From the NCBI GenBank assembly GCA_900708905.1, contig CAADRB010000010.1, positions 3,759,547 to 3,823,546 on the forward strand: DNA of 64,000 bases, given 5' to 3'. The translations under genes and the position numbers were made by a program. Under the pieces are notes generated by a model. The model saw only the letters and a program-made list of their open reading frames with translations. It was not told where the DNA came from and did no database searches. Source of the DNA: Hymenolepis diminuta. Taxonomy: Eukaryota; Platyhelminthes; Cestoda; Cyclophyllidea; Hymenolepididae. This document shows, piece after piece, positions 13,227 to 26,631 of this stretch (within the stretch, counting starts at the first letter, position 1; every line of letters begins with the position of its first letter).

Positions 13227-13795
13227 AACTTTTAAAGCAGTCGGACTCTCATTGATGCTCTTTTAAAGCTTCGTCCAATTCTATTTGTATGCGTTAGTGA
13301 GTGTTTCTTCTCTGTGGGTGTTAGAATACTAGTTCCAGTTACAGCTCTCTTGTTTGACCGTGAATGGTTCATTTCCTTGCCCGTATAATCATAACTGCTT
13401 AATAATCTTCCCCATCCCTTTCCTATATGTTATTTAATTTCTCAACCCTCCTTTGCAGAAATTTATTCAAAAGAAGGTTCCTGATTGTGTATAGAAGGGG
13501 CACGAGAGCTGAATTTGTAATTTTAATTTGTTAATGTTATGCTGTGCGTGTAGCTGTTGTCTTTTTGCTTATGAGGGTTCTTTATTGTTTAGAGGAACGG
13601 AAGTATATGTAGGTAAACATTTCAATCAAACTTTCACAACCGAATTTTGAAAACATTGCGGTTTGTTCTGTTTACTAAAACTGTGGTATATTCTTAAAAT
13701 TTCCTCGTGAGATGAAGGTCGCCATATTCGCAATTGGATCACGTCACAAAGAGAAATGTAATCAATGACTACTGCACAAGTAATATTTTTAGTCC

Positions 13796-13839
13796 AATAA
13801 ATGGTGAGGGGTAGGGATCAAGTAGAAGTGGAGAATAAA
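13796..13839 (+). terminator. Candidate polyadenylation signals of the transporter gene
   Basis: AATAAA occurs at 13796-13801 and again at 13834-13839, about 570-610 nt past the stop codon, followed by G/T-rich sequence. Two close signals suggest alternative cleavage. This is motif evidence only. Confidence 0.35.
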
Positions 13840-16800
13840 GGTGGGACATCAGGTCTTACTAAGTTTGAATTTTAGGTTTATTATTTCGCCAGACATTTGG
13901 GATCATAGTTCACTGCGTCATGTTCCGGACTTCAAATATAATAATTCGGGCATTGGTTTCCTACTTGGATTCTTGTTTGTGGTGTCCAAAGTTTTTTAGC
14001 CATTTGAATAGATTAAGTGGTCAATCATGCCATCTTGATTTATTTCTCTTGTAATAGCCAAGGTCAGCTTGAATAAGCGAAGGGGTCTTGGTATAGTATT
14101 TACATTTTATTTAGTCAATTAAATAAATAGGCTCGATTAATAAGAATCGCACTAGGTTAGACGGGGTGATAATTGTTGCACAGACGTTAAATTAATACTT
14201 GAGAGGTCGCAGTACTGCGTTTGACTATATTAGAGTGGACAGCAGTGTTTAGTATTTGCGCTGAGTCATTGACGGTGGTCCCGCTAAATTTCGACACATA
14301 AATCATTTGGGAAAATACGGGTCATTAAGTGCTTGCGGATAAAGACAGACAAAACACGGGATTTTACATGTTCATAGGGCGAAATTCTCTGCAATACGTA
14401 AAATTTATGCTTCCAGAGGACTGGTAGCGGAACCTGATTTCCTTCGGAGTGGGACAGTACAAAATAATGTCTAGGAATTATTATTTAGGGAATAAACAGA
14501 GTACTCAAATCAGCATACTCGGTAATGATATAAATGAATTGATGCAAAAGGTGCATGAATGTGACTGTGCGAAGGCCACCGAATCTATCAGGTGAAACTT
14601 GGCGGATAGGGATTAAGTCCTGCCGAATTGGTATGGTACATTGTAATAATCATTAGAAATTTGAAAGCACATGACGCATCGAAATATGCAAGTCAAACAA
14701 GGTGGCTCAATCAGGAATGGCTGTTATTCGTTATAAATTATTATCAACAATAATGACAGTGTTTAAAAGCAGTCTTGTTTCTTTTTTTCTAACAAAACTC
14801 ATTCAAGTATATCGCATTCGCGGCGAGTTATTCAAGCATAGATGCTTCCAACGGTATTTCATTCATGAAATAAATATGTTCTAATGTGCATAGAGGGACA
14901 TCATATCCACATTAAAAGGAGGTACTCTTCAGCCTTGGTGATTCAGCAACACATTAATACACTCAATGTATACTTTCAGTAGTTAATGAAACATCGCACT
15001 TGTGGAACAAAGGCACTTATATTCAATGATCATTCATAAGTCATGTTATTTTTCTAACATAAATTGACAGCTAAATTAAAGGTTTAAGCAAATGAGTTTC
15101 AGATAGTGAGGAGAACTATAAGATCGCAAAGGGATAGTAATGCAGGTTCATATATGTGTATAATTTGGAGTGTCTTTTAGAATATATCTTCTGGAAAGGA
15201 AGACCACAACAGAATCTCCATAAATAGAATATTAACTATCGTAGATTTACTCTATCAGCGATGAAGTCCCATAGATAAGAACTTAATATTACCGGAACAC
15301 AAAATATTGGCAGTTAACATCTAGGGTCTAGACGAGCAGGCGCTAATACTTACTTCCCTGACGTAAATAAAACTCGACGAATATAACAGAGAGGCTGATT
15401 GTAAACTACCCATCATTAACCAAGCTTACATTCCCGGGTCTTTAATCACATTCTTTGATTTATAAAGACACAATAATATTAAATCACCGAAGTTTATGGA
15501 AATGAAAGAAAAAGGAGAAAATTTGATCTCTAACATATCAACTAGCAAATGACACGTCACGTCGATTCATCAAAGTGATTTAATTTAACAATTTGAAGTA
15601 AATCTGATTTTCTTAAAAGTGAAATAAAATATGGTCCTCTTCAGCAGAATTGGGAATTAATATATCTATTGCATACTAATGTACATATTAGACTTGTCAA
15701 TCGCATCAAAAAAGCCCTTAAAATCAGCGATCAATGTCTGTCAAGAAATGAAAATGAATATTAAGATTTACTGTAAAAAAGGACTAATGGACTCCAAACG
15801 AACTCATTCACTTAAGGAGGTCCCTCTTACGATTCCTTAGCATATCTCAATATTTACCTTTATATATAGTTAATTAAAATTTATAACTTTATCATATAAC
15901 TCTTAAGTAGTTAGAGCAAGAGGTTTAATTTAGGCATCCGTTAGGATACAAAAGGGTTATTAAAATCACCATAAGTAAATATAATATTTATTTAAATACG
16001 CTTTAAGTGCATGACAAATACTGTTAAAATAAAGTATCCCAAAATCGGGCATTTGAGACGCCAAGTGAATGGAATGAAAGCGCACTAAACATTTTTTTTC
16101 CTGTTCTGGTCAATAGATGGAAATCGTTCCTGTTGGTCAGGTTCGTGTAAAGCGCTTTGCTGCTTCCTGCTTTTCTGCGTCTAAATCACCGGAATGTGAC
16201 AATACGCTTTTGATAGGTCTTGATTTTGTCAGGTGGGATAGATCTTAAGCGCTGATAGTTAGCAATAACTGTTATGTAACTTAATTTATATGTTATAAAC
16301 TTGTCTTTATCTGTGCATAAAACTAAGTTTTGGATAGGTCCGGTGTGTGACACAATATTCTTCACATAATCGGAATGACACCTTGATTTTGGCTTGTTTT
16401 AAAACGTGTACAACCAAAAGTCACCCTCCAGGGTTGTAACAAAAGAACGGTACTACCGTACTCATCTGACGCAAATACCGCAGCAGGGCCGGGCGAAAGA
16501 CTAAGCGGCGCATTAAAAAATTCATCACTGAATGTGTATATCAGCAAAGGCATTAATTACATTATTTAAAAATGGGTATTACAAATTGCATGATAATTTT
16601 AATTATATAGACGATAATTTTCACAAAAAATCTACCAATAAAATGAAAGGAAAATCTTGTATTGATTGACCGGAAGTAAGCCAGTATGAGATATTTTCAT
16701 AGCCGAATCAGAAATCTATTTAATTTCATTATTAATAATAAGTCATTGATATATAATAAACGAAGAAAAAAAGTCAAAATAGCGTCTTAAACGTTCAAAA

Positions 16801-16849
16801 AATAAAATATCTAAAGTATTTGTGTAAATCTGCATTATTTGAAACAGTT
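13840..16849. other. Gene-free intergenic sequence, left part
   Basis: AT-rich sequence after the transporter 3' end. Open frames are short (60-63 codons at 14702-14884 and 16362-16553), lack family resemblance and look like chance. No RNA gene or clear repeat was seen until family A begins. Confidence 0.45.
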
Positions 16850-17236
16850 GGCGTTGCAGCGGATGCTACATCAATAAGTCCTTTTACTACACCTAAGTAA
16901 TCCTCCTAAGCAGTTCAAATAGCCTCTAGCAGAGTCCTCTATTATCAATTTGCTCCCAAATTAGCTAGGCTATGCCCAAAGTGGTAAGAACAAGTTGACG
17001 TTGAGTGGAGAGGGCTTATTGCTCAACTCTTTGTGTGCGTGGTTGTTAAAAGCTTAGTCATTAGGTAAAAAACCATGCTAGGCTGCAGGGACCTTGCTTG
17101 CAGATTGGTTGAAGAAGTCTCTGCATACACGACCGCGCTTGTTCTCTACGCGATCGGTTACATACTGCACTTCCCAGAAAGTTCTAGCGCACGTGATTCA
17201 GTCAGCCTTGTTAGCGTTGTGAACCCCGCAGCGTCA
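16850..17236 (+). repeat. Family A repeat, unit 1 of a tandem pair
   Basis: This unit is followed head-to-tail by a diverged second unit. Shared blocks, in order, are GCCTCTAGCAGAGTCCTCTA, AAAAGCTTAGTCAT, CTCTGCAT.CACGACCGCGCTTG, CTAGCGCACGTG and TAGCGTTGTGA. The 3' half is clearly richer in GC than the surrounding DNA. There is no poly(A) tail or simple tail. The 67-codon frame at 17075-17278 is a shadow of the repeat. The element class is unknown. Confidence 0.75.
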
Positions 17237-17595
17237 TTTACGACTGAAGCGAATGCTACACAAATAATAGTCTTTTAACAAGTCCAAACAGCCTCTAGCA
17301 GAGTCCTCTAGTATAAAGTTGTCTCCGATATTAGCTAGTCTATGTCTTAAGTAGCAAGAGCAAAGGTATTGAGTAGAGAGGGTTTATTGCTCAATTTAAT
17401 CTCCCTGCCAAAAGCTTAGTCATCAAATACAGTCAACGCTACATTGCAGGGATATTGGTCGCTGATTGGCCGGGAAGGCCTCTGCATGCACGACCGCGCT
17501 TGCTCGCAACGCGATCGCCTACACACCGCACTTTCCAGAATATTCTAGCGCACGTGGGGTTCCCTTGATCAGTCTTGGTAGCGTTGTGAGCGCCA
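17237..17595 (+). repeat. Family A repeat, unit 2 of the tandem pair
   Basis: The second unit starts about 365-390 bp after the first and repeats the same order of blocks with roughly 70% identity by eye. Near its 3' end it reads TTCCCTTGATCAGTCTTGGT, which is closer to the copy at 26632-26930 than to unit 1. The two units therefore need not be a recent local duplication. Confidence 0.72.
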
Positions 17596-20500
17596 CGAGA
17601 CCTATAAATCACCCAAAAATTGCAAAATAAAACCTACCGAACCCGGCTAATATTAAAGTCGATAAAAAGCAATTTTAGCTCCGATTATTTGGTTGTTGGC
17701 TAAACTTTTTAGAATTTCGAATACATCGAACTTGTTTATTGGGATAGGACTAATAATAGGACTTCCAAGTCCACAAGGCAACAACCTTACAAATTAACAC
17801 AATTTAACAAATATGCTAATTTTATGACTAGTTGACAATAAATTGTAAATTTAATGTTCTTGGATAAAATTATTCCTTTTTTTCCAACACCATACTCTTC
17901 TAAGATATGTCATCCTCAAACCGTCCTTTACATTAAAACAAAAACAATATCCATATGAGAATTACATTTTAAATTAAAGTATTCTATCGTATAAGTTTAA
18001 ACTTTATCTTGTTTTGCTCTTAAAGAAGAGGGAATCGAATGCGTCTTGAACATATGTCTAAATTCGCTGTTAAAATTGAGCCGCCTTGAATCCAAAGCAC
18101 TTAATGGATCTATTTTGGGATAGATAACTGATGAATAATGCAGATGAATGAATGATATATTGAATTATGGTGGCACAATTTGTAATTAAATGGAGCTAGA
18201 ATAAAAATATCACCCGGAAAAAAGAGAATTGGCACGATTCAGAATTACAAAAAACGACAATGCGATAGAGAATAAGGAAAATGTTCTCACTATTCGCCAA
18301 AACTTCACGAGAGTGAACTATGAGAAGGCTTCAAAGATTAATACGTCACAGCTATAAATTAGCAGAATGATGTCCAGGTGCGTCACCCGATCGATTACAA
18401 GGTACAAACTGACAGTGTCCAAGATTATTCCCTCCCTTTTGTTCTGGCAATATCATAACGTAGTAATAAAATTATCTGAAGACTCCCCATTTATATGTAA
18501 AATTTATTTATTTGTGGATATTCATAATAATAATAATAATACAATCTATGCAATTCGAAAGAAACGAATGAAATAAGATTAAAAAATTGATTTCGGAAGA
18601 GGAGATTTCAATTTGACTGGATTCTAACTTTAAAATTTTCATGCATTTGCAATGCCTCTTTAGCAAAATTTAAAATTCAGCTGTTCGGATCGATAGAAAA
18701 TCGACATTTTTTGCCGACAAAAATCCATTTTGCAGCACTGTTAAAGTCTAGTTGCATTATGGTTTAATGCACATCAGAAAAAAAGGAAGGTGAATTCAAA
18801 TTTGCATTTTATTAAAGAGCCGCTAGAGCCTTGAATTTGATTGTTAATTCTTGATGGTATTAATCTTGGTGGATATATTAGGTACCAATTTAAAGTCATT
18901 GTGGCCTCATCAAATAAAATTATTAATACAATTAAAAATGAAAAAATAAATTCAATGTTATCAATTTACCGTTTGATTTACCAGCATAATCCAATATAAA
19001 TAATTACTTTGGAACAAAGTTGATTTATTCGATCGCTCGTTTGTTAATTTTCTTCAGTATCTTTATGGCTTATCAATTTACAAGTTTTAAATAATGATTT
19101 ATCGAGCTGTTCCGTGAATTGTATTTTAAATCACCCAAAAATTCCTTGCTTTAAATTTAAACAATAAATTGGAGTAGGAGTATGTTAACTATCAAGGAAG
19201 TTATGAGAAACCGGAATAGTTCACATTAGTTTCTTAGCCATCCAAGTACAGGTCAAATCAAATTCGACAGTAGATCTAAATAATCCCATTCCAATTTCCT
19301 TGCTAAAATCGGTTTGATATCCTTGATTAAGTTTCCTTTAGTTCCCTTCTTTTTAAAATCTGCATCTTTATATGAAAAATATTTTCTTTCCTATAAATTG
19401 TGCCAGAAATTCAGGTCCTTTGCAACTCTTTAAAGTAATAATTATTTATCCCAACAGCAAATGCATTTAATATTTTTCTATAAATCATACTTACTTTATC
19501 TATTCCTATCGGATGATTAAAACAAAAATTCAAAACTATGCGGGTATCGCCTCAAGTAAATAAAACTTATGAGATTATAACTATGGTTACAAAGCACAAG
19601 CAGATGCTGAATTTCTTCTAATGGGCGTCATCTACATTTTTAATGACGTAATGGCGGTCACAGTCGAACAAGATTACAATGTAATGCAGTGCTGCCTTCT
19701 TATATGTGTGGCTGGTATCACAAATAAACCATGCCGGAGGAATTTTTAAAATCACTGAAGCTAGTATCCGATCAGAAGAGTTTATAAATCTATCATCAGT
19801 GGCTCAGGTAAGTTAATTTTACTGTCCACTTGAAGTAGACATCCAAATAGATAACTGGAGTCAGCCAGGAAAATATAATTGAGGAGTTAATAGATGTGAC
19901 TTGTCGGTATTACATTATTTGAAAATAATATTACACTGTCTATTGCAACTTAGTGCACAAATAAACTTGACAGACTTGATAATCAGGGAAATTCAATCAC
20001 ATGAGTAGATCCTGGAGATACAACATTTAGTTGCTTCCCTTATAATTTAATTAAAACTTAAATCAGAATTATTGAAGGCAAGCCCAGAAGCACTCCAACT
20101 TATACAGTATATATGAAAAGCGATTCAAAACGATGTTTCATCTGTTGAATTTATTCCATTGGACTTTCGATGTTGTCAACTGTATATTACATTCCAGCAT
20201 ATTTCTTAACCGATTATTTTAAATCTGCAATATTCTGGTTTTTTTAAATTCAATTTCCAAATTCGGGATGAATGCGTTTTTACTACTTTAATTTTAGGAC
20301 CGAAAGTCTCAAGGGAGCAAAATGTGGTTCTAAATTAGAATCAAATAGGAAAATGACCAAAACATAAAATCAAAGTTATTTGGATTTACAGATGAAATTC
20401 AAGCAAGCAAAAAAGAATTTTAGAATTAAATTTAAAGTTATCCAACGCTAACACGACACGATTTATTTTATAAACTGATTAATATATTCGTAATTCAATG

Positions 20501-21156
20501 TTCATAATAAAATTTCAAACTATTTATGGACATACAATATCATTTTCAAGACAATCCATAAAAGTAAAAATAAGCCTATCATTTATTCGCCCATTCCCGT
20601 GGTTTACTGACACATGTTCAACATTCAAAATCAGGTAACTTTGAATTTTCCCTCTCAAACACTATGACTAAATACGCCTTTACGGAGACTTTTCTTAAAA
20701 GCAAACGCGTCCTTTTACTTTCCCCAATTTATTCACCTACAAATTAAACAACCTTAAATTAGAGCTTCAGTCATTATAGTAAATGAATAACTAATCGTTG
20801 TAATTAACATTTTATTTCCTTTTCAGAGCAGTTATCAATTCACAGGCCTGAGCATTCAAATAAATAGAGTACATGTCCTGGGTGGATAGAGCAGTCGTAT
20901 TATTTAAGGCTACTTATTAGTCTACTAAAAAGTTAACAACGATAAGAACTTCCGACCAACCGTAAAATCATATAAGCCCTAAAATTATCATATTTCTAAG
21001 ATAAATGTTTGCTGCCCTTACATTTTGTATAGAATCAAATTCTGAAAACTGCCCGAGTTAAAGATGCTTCTATTCATTTCGTTTAACAAATTACAACCTA
21101 ATTATGTAGAAAACATACTAGAGAAAGGAACGTGATTTTAGGAATGAAAATTCATA
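17596..21156. other. Gene-free intergenic sequence, right part
   Basis: AT-rich sequence with a short (AAT)n microsatellite at 18524-18541. The only frame of note (18367-18576, 69 codons) runs into that microsatellite and shows no family resemblance. I see no gene, RNA gene or regulatory structure. Confidence 0.45.
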
Positions 21157-21900
21157 CTAATGCGACTCTCCGGATCTCCGTCTTCTGAAACACGAACTTC
21201 TGGCCGGAGTTCTAATTCGAGGAGATCTTCTGAAAGGGACAACAGGTTGCGGTACACTAGCGTTAGTATTCTGTTTCTTCACTACCTTCTGACATCGACT
21301 GTTCAAGCACCAACACAAAATAGCTCGAAATATTATCCAAACAAAATGAATCACAAGGTAAGCGAATCCGATGTTCACATCCCAATTCCGACAGGAGATC
21401 TTCTGTTCAGAAGGAATTGAATTCATGGAAATAGGAACACTGAGACTATTTTCAGGGTTTTCGATCCTCCACGTTTCTATTCCCGTCGTATAAAAACCAG
21501 TCATTAAAATGCATACTAGGCCGCAATAAAGAGTATTCAGCAATATGTTCATAGATATAATCACCCATTTTGAGCAGCGATTCTTTGCAGAGTTTTGATT
21601 TACTGAAATCGGAACAAGTCCGCCAGTTTTAGTATCAGTGGACAGCTTAGGAGATTGCCATAAGTATGCCCTCACCGATTCGAGAATTATTAAAACGATC
21701 GAAGTCGTTGTTGCATAAAGAATGAAAATCGCAATGAGAAGGCATTTAACTTTCAGATGCAAACATAAGAACATAAATCCTATTTCAATCGTTATACAAA
21801 TTAGAGGAATAGCAAAGTATGGCGTTTTGATTTTGCGATAATTTGAGGTGGAGTGAATTCTTGGATTGCTCGAGGATGTGGAGTAGGCCTTCGTGACCAT
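21157..21900 (-). CDS. Putative intronless four-helix membrane protein, unknown family
   Basis: A single open frame encodes 247 residues. Four hydrophobic stretches of helix length lie near residues 27-49, 51-74, 112-137 and 175-199. The loop between helices 3 and 4 is about 37 residues and contains one Cys (170). The C-terminal tail after residue 205 is strongly basic and rich in Arg, Ser and Pro. Regularly spaced hydrophobic helices over 200 codons are hard to explain by chance. I do not recognise the family; it lacks the CCG motif of tetraspanins. The start is the first ATG after an in-frame stop upstream. Being intronless in an intron-rich genome suggests a retrocopy, a young gene or a single-exon lineage-specific gene. 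A second overlapping minus frame (21801-22109), Arg/Ser/Pro-rich, runs upstream and begins inside a family A fragment. Confidence 0.5.
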   Translation of the reverse strand: MVTKAYSTSSSNPRIHSTSNYRKIKTPYFAIPLICITIEIGFMFLCLHLKVKCLLIAIFILYATTTSIVLIILESVRAYLWQSPKLSTDTKTGGLVPISVNQNSAKNRCSKWVIISMNILLNTLYCGLVCILMTGFYTTGIETWRIENPENSLSVPISMNSIPSEQKISCRNWDVNIGFAYLVIHFVWIIFRAILCWCLNSRCQKVVKKQNTNASVPQPVVPFRRSPRIRTPARSSCFRRRRSGESH

Positions 21901-22077
21901 CTTCGACGCTGTTTTGCATCGTTGTGCAATAATTCGATACGAGGCTGGCTGTAATTATTTCGCTGACTTGGATAGAGTAATATCGAACTACGTGAGGAAT
22001 TGATCTGAAGTCTTGAATCTCGACAAGATCGTCCCTCGCAGTCAGGTGATATGGATCGATGTCTTATACGTGGGGCA

Positions 22078-22212
22078 GTTGGATTGGTTGGGGAGGTCTC
22101 TGCACACACGCCGCGCTTGATCTCAACGCGACCGGTTACATGNNCGCACTTCCCGTGGTGAGCTCTAGCGCACGTGATTCAATCAGCCTTGTTAGCGTTG
22201 TGAATCCCACAC
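22078..22212 (+). repeat. Family A repeat, truncated copy (3' part only)
   Basis: Only the GC-rich 3' part of family A is present, from the GATTGGTTG block to GTTAGCGTTGTGAATCCC. Two N bases at 22143-22144 fall within it. It lies about 180 bp upstream of the start of the four-helix ORF. The 5' part is missing, so this is either a truncated insertion or a remnant. Confidence 0.7.
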
Positions 22213-25200
22213 TAGCGATTGAAGTAGACTAAAAGTCACTAAATTCAAGTTAAAAGCTCGTTTTTTACAATTTCATTATTTTGCTCGTGGCACTGCAGAA
22301 AAGCATCTGCAAGTTTTATTCATAAGAAAGCACCCGAACGAGGATAACGGTAAGCATTTTTAATATGGAATGAAACGGGAATGGGGACAAGAATAAGTGG
22401 GTAATGGAGTCGAGATATCACGAGTTTTAATTTATTTGAAATCTGGAGCATTGAATTGTAAATATTCTCAATAGGAGAAGAGTTCGCTTTGTGATGTCCA
22501 AATGTTCAATCTTAAACACTTGACTCCCAGGTTCAGGTACGAAACTGTCACAATTTTCAGTTTGTTGGTCGGTTGATTTACGTCTATGGCTGGTCAAGGC
22601 ACATCAAATTATCTGTATCTTCTGACAGCATAGATAAATTAGACGAAATAGCTATTTTTCAAGATTTTTATTTTCTTATTTTAAATTTTAGAACGAAAGA
22701 AGTACTTTTGCTTAAATAACACATAGATTTGATTTTACTGTATCAGTTAAATGAAATAATAAAGTCACCATAATGATTTCATTAAATATTAATAAGATTA
22801 AAACTAGTTAAGTTCGAGTGGCAAAATATTGTCATTTTACTTATATGTTTTACATTTTAGAGAAATGAGAAATCTTGTCATAACAGTAATTATGCTGATT
22901 AAATGAACCATTTGGAATATTGAAGATATTTTATTTAAATTTTATTAAGAAAAATTTTTAAATTAATTGATTTTCTATTTCACACATCCGAAGGATTAAT
23001 TTCAGAATCTAGTGCCTCAAAATTAAATGCGTTTTCCCCATAAATAAATCGTTAGAGCTTGGGCAAAGGAAGCCTGCGTCAACCAATCAACATGAAGTTG
23101 GGAGTACATTATGCATTAAGGTGGGCTCTGCCAACCAAGGAGGAAGGGTTAGAGGAGATCATGCCTAACGTGAGAGACTGGCATATAATTTTCACAAAGG
23201 TGGTTCGTTAACTCTTCTTCCGCTTTTTTCACTCAAACTTAGACGTAGCTTTATCTACCACCGAAAGGATAACCGATATCATGCATGCTAATAATTTTAA
23301 AAAATTGTAAAAGTTTAATTTTAACAAGTAATGTTCCATGCATAAGTTATCCAGTGAAAATTCCAGAAACTGGGTGAGAGGATACGTCATGTGAGGTGTT
23401 ATTTTAACACGTTATCTCAATCTCAGAGGATTTAATGGAATGTATGCATATGGATAAATATTATTGAATTACCAGACTAATTAAAACAACGATTACAAAA
23501 TTTTGTAATTAATATGTTCATAATTATTAGTTGCTTTCCATCGGAGATTAGTCCTCAAGGCGATTGAGGGATAAGTGCATTAGATGTGGGTCTTCATTAA
23601 CAGTTGAATTGTAATTGGCGTTTCCACATATTCTAAAATTGGTCTTTATTCATTCGAGTGATAAAGAAAACGTATTTCTCAAAACGCATATGTATAAATA
23701 TTCTGTATTTATATCTACGGAGCACAAAGCTAGTGCATCCTGATATTCAGAGCTTTGATGCCAGCCGTGATATGCTGGCAAAGCGGAACTCAATGAGCAG
23801 AGCTCAAGAACGTCTTACTTTTTTTAGACACCAAGTGGAAATACTTTTTACTGTGGAAGAACTAGATGGCGAAGTTACCACACAAATAACAAAGAACAAA
23901 AAATCCCAGAAATATTTTTAAAGTAAAATCCTCCTAAGCTGCCGAGAATGATATGGAGTCAAGTTCTGCCGCTATGGTGTAGCTGCTTGTTAGATATCGC
24001 TGGGCCACTGTTGACTCGGACCCCGAAGGCAGAAGTTCAGTTATTAGTCGATTTATTGGTATTTAATGCCACTATTTATAGGAGAATACAATGAAGATGG
24101 AGAAGATTTGTCTAGACTAATTGTATAGGAACTCCGACCAGCATGCACCTGCTTATTGATTAGAATGAGACCACTCGTGATGTGGATTGCTCATCTCGAG
24201 AAAGAGCATAAGCTCAATAGCTTTGTTGCCGCCTTCTCAAGTTTCATTGGATACTTTTGATTAAATCTCTCTAATGATCATAGATGTAGATATTAAAAAA
24301 GAAGCGATTAGTCACCAGTAAGACATTATTATGTCAAAGTCCTACTCTCAAATTACGAAGTGGATTGTATTACAAGAGGTTCGTTTTCTTGTACAAAGAT
24401 CATATCAATTGGAAACATATCTGTAAAACAACTTATTAGCCTAAGACACCAATAAATATCCCATTGAACTAATAAGAGAAACGAATGCTTTGCTATTTTT
24501 TACGGTTAGAAACAGCAGTAAATTCTCAAATCGATCCTATCTACGAGAACATTCGTCTCAGCAACTGCCTATTTCATCTGGTGTTGACTACAAAACACTT
24601 GACCACCCAGAATATTTGACGCAGTAAAATGTTAAATTTTGTAATGTTTTGACAGAACTCTTTTTCTAATCCAATTTGGTAAAGTGGTCATTTTATTCTC
24701 CTAAAATCTCTTTATCCAAGTCATTGCACAATTAGTTACATCTACCAAATTCTTTGACAGTTTAGCAAGAGGAAGCTAACACAATTGCATGAATTAATTT
24801 TCATTTTAAATATTAACCGAAATGAAAGTAATCGTTCGATGACAACGATTAAACAGCATACCATTTCGTTAGGTTATAAATACTGTTCTTAAACACTTGC
24901 TGGTGTATAGATTCTAATATGAAAATTAATTTAAATTTTCGTGCTTTAAATTTGATGTTTCAACAAATGAAGTAGACTCTGAACTTTTTTAGTAAAATTT
25001 TACATTAGGCATAATCCCTACTTTTAATGCAGTTAAGGAACTCAGAAGTAGCCTAATTATGTTCAATTGCATGGTTGAGTTTTATTAATTTTCTTGTTTG
25101 TATATTTTATTTTAAATTAAAAGTTATTATTTTTTCAAACAGAAAATGGATTTAAAGGAATAGGAAATGCAATTTCTTGTCATCACTCAAAATCTTGCCA

Positions 25201-26631
25201 TTTGTTTTTTTTTTCATAATTTTTATCTTTAATTAACACATGGTATTTAAATTTCTAACTAAAGATTGCTCTATGAAATGAAGAGAAAATTCTCCATGAA
25301 TTCTAACGTCAAAGCCAAATATTACAACGTAAAGATGAAAAAGAATGTCAAAAGGCAGTAAAGGTAGCCACAGATACTTGCAGAACTCTCTCTTCAATGT
25401 GCTAATATTATCGATAAAATCTATAAATGAATGGCCTTATAAATTTCACTATCCAGACAACCTTATTTTAGTGAGCTCTCTGTGCTCGTTAGTACTCAGG
25501 GCCAATCTTTCCTAAATTGTTAAGATCTTGCAAATTCCACCAAATGATTATATCAGTGAAGTTTCAATTTATAGTAGATAAGCTACATTAGCTCTTGATT
25601 TGAAATTTAAATAATATCTTTTCAATAATCAATGTTAATTTTTAAATAAATTGCAATTTTAGTACACTTATTCCGAATATACGCATTCCTAAAACGAACC
25701 AGAACAGAGACTTCGATGGCTCCTTTTCTCATAGTGATTATACGGATTTTAAGAGGGAACACTGTGTCAGATATTATTCCTTAGGACCTCGGGACGTTTT
25801 ATGTTTCTCGCGGTCTTTTTTGCGCAGCTTTATATTCCTTAAGATTTATTTTGAACAGAATTTATGGAGAAAAATAAGAATATTAAGAAATGATTTGGCC
25901 TATTAATTTTAAAAAATGTAGTTTTCTGGAGAAAAATAGAACGTTTCGGCTGTCCGGGATTCAGCTCATTAAAAGTTAGTGTATTTTGATATTGACGAAA
26001 ATTCACTTTGTTGTAAACTACAAATCGAAGACAATTACATTAGAATATAATTAATAAACTAAATTCAAATAAAGTAAATCTGAAAAACTAATAATATCAC
26101 TTGTAATAGAATCTGTCTACCGTTCAAAAACAAAATTTTGTCATCACGAAAATTACAGGTATATTGCTACCCATTATCTTATAAAATTTCTTTGCATACA
26201 TTTTTATGACTGTTGCAATGTGAATATATCGTGTACTAGAATAAACGCTTCTGAATAACTAGAAGTTTTGATATTAATTTTAGTCCTTTTCCGATAAATT
26301 TTAAATCTCTGTCACCTTTGCAAAACAAGCTAGAATGAAATTGATACTGGATTTTGGATAAAGAATATGAATATAATTCATGAATATATATCTGAGTACG
26401 ATTTTTTCTAAACCATCTTGCAATTTCGAGTATCAATTTGTCTTTAGATAGGGGGAAAAATTATAAGGAAGAGATAGAGATAGTTAAAATAATCGATGGC
26501 TTAAATTTTCGTAATTTGGAAAACCTATCATATCGAAACATTCATTTTTTGAATGAAAAAGATAGGGTTTAAAATGAAGTGGCTTTTATATAAATACAAA
26601 TAAAATAATCATCTATTAAGAGGGTCACAGT
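22213..26631. other. Gene-free AT-rich sequence
   Basis: No exon set or conserved domain can be supported. A plus-strand frame at 23658-23921 (87 codons) has an ordinary-looking polar segment in its second half but no flanking splice structure or family match that I can name. The rest is AT-rich. Confidence 0.4.

Noticed and set aside
16850..17595. Family A tandem units as spliced-leader RNA or snRNA genes
   Set aside because: I could not find a donor-containing leader, an Sm site in a fitting position, or a stable common fold; the units are also only about 70% identical.
23658..23921. 87-codon plus-strand ORF as a gene
   Set aside because: No recognisable domain, no ATG context or splice structure, and the N-terminal third is AT-rich filler; it cannot be told apart from chance.
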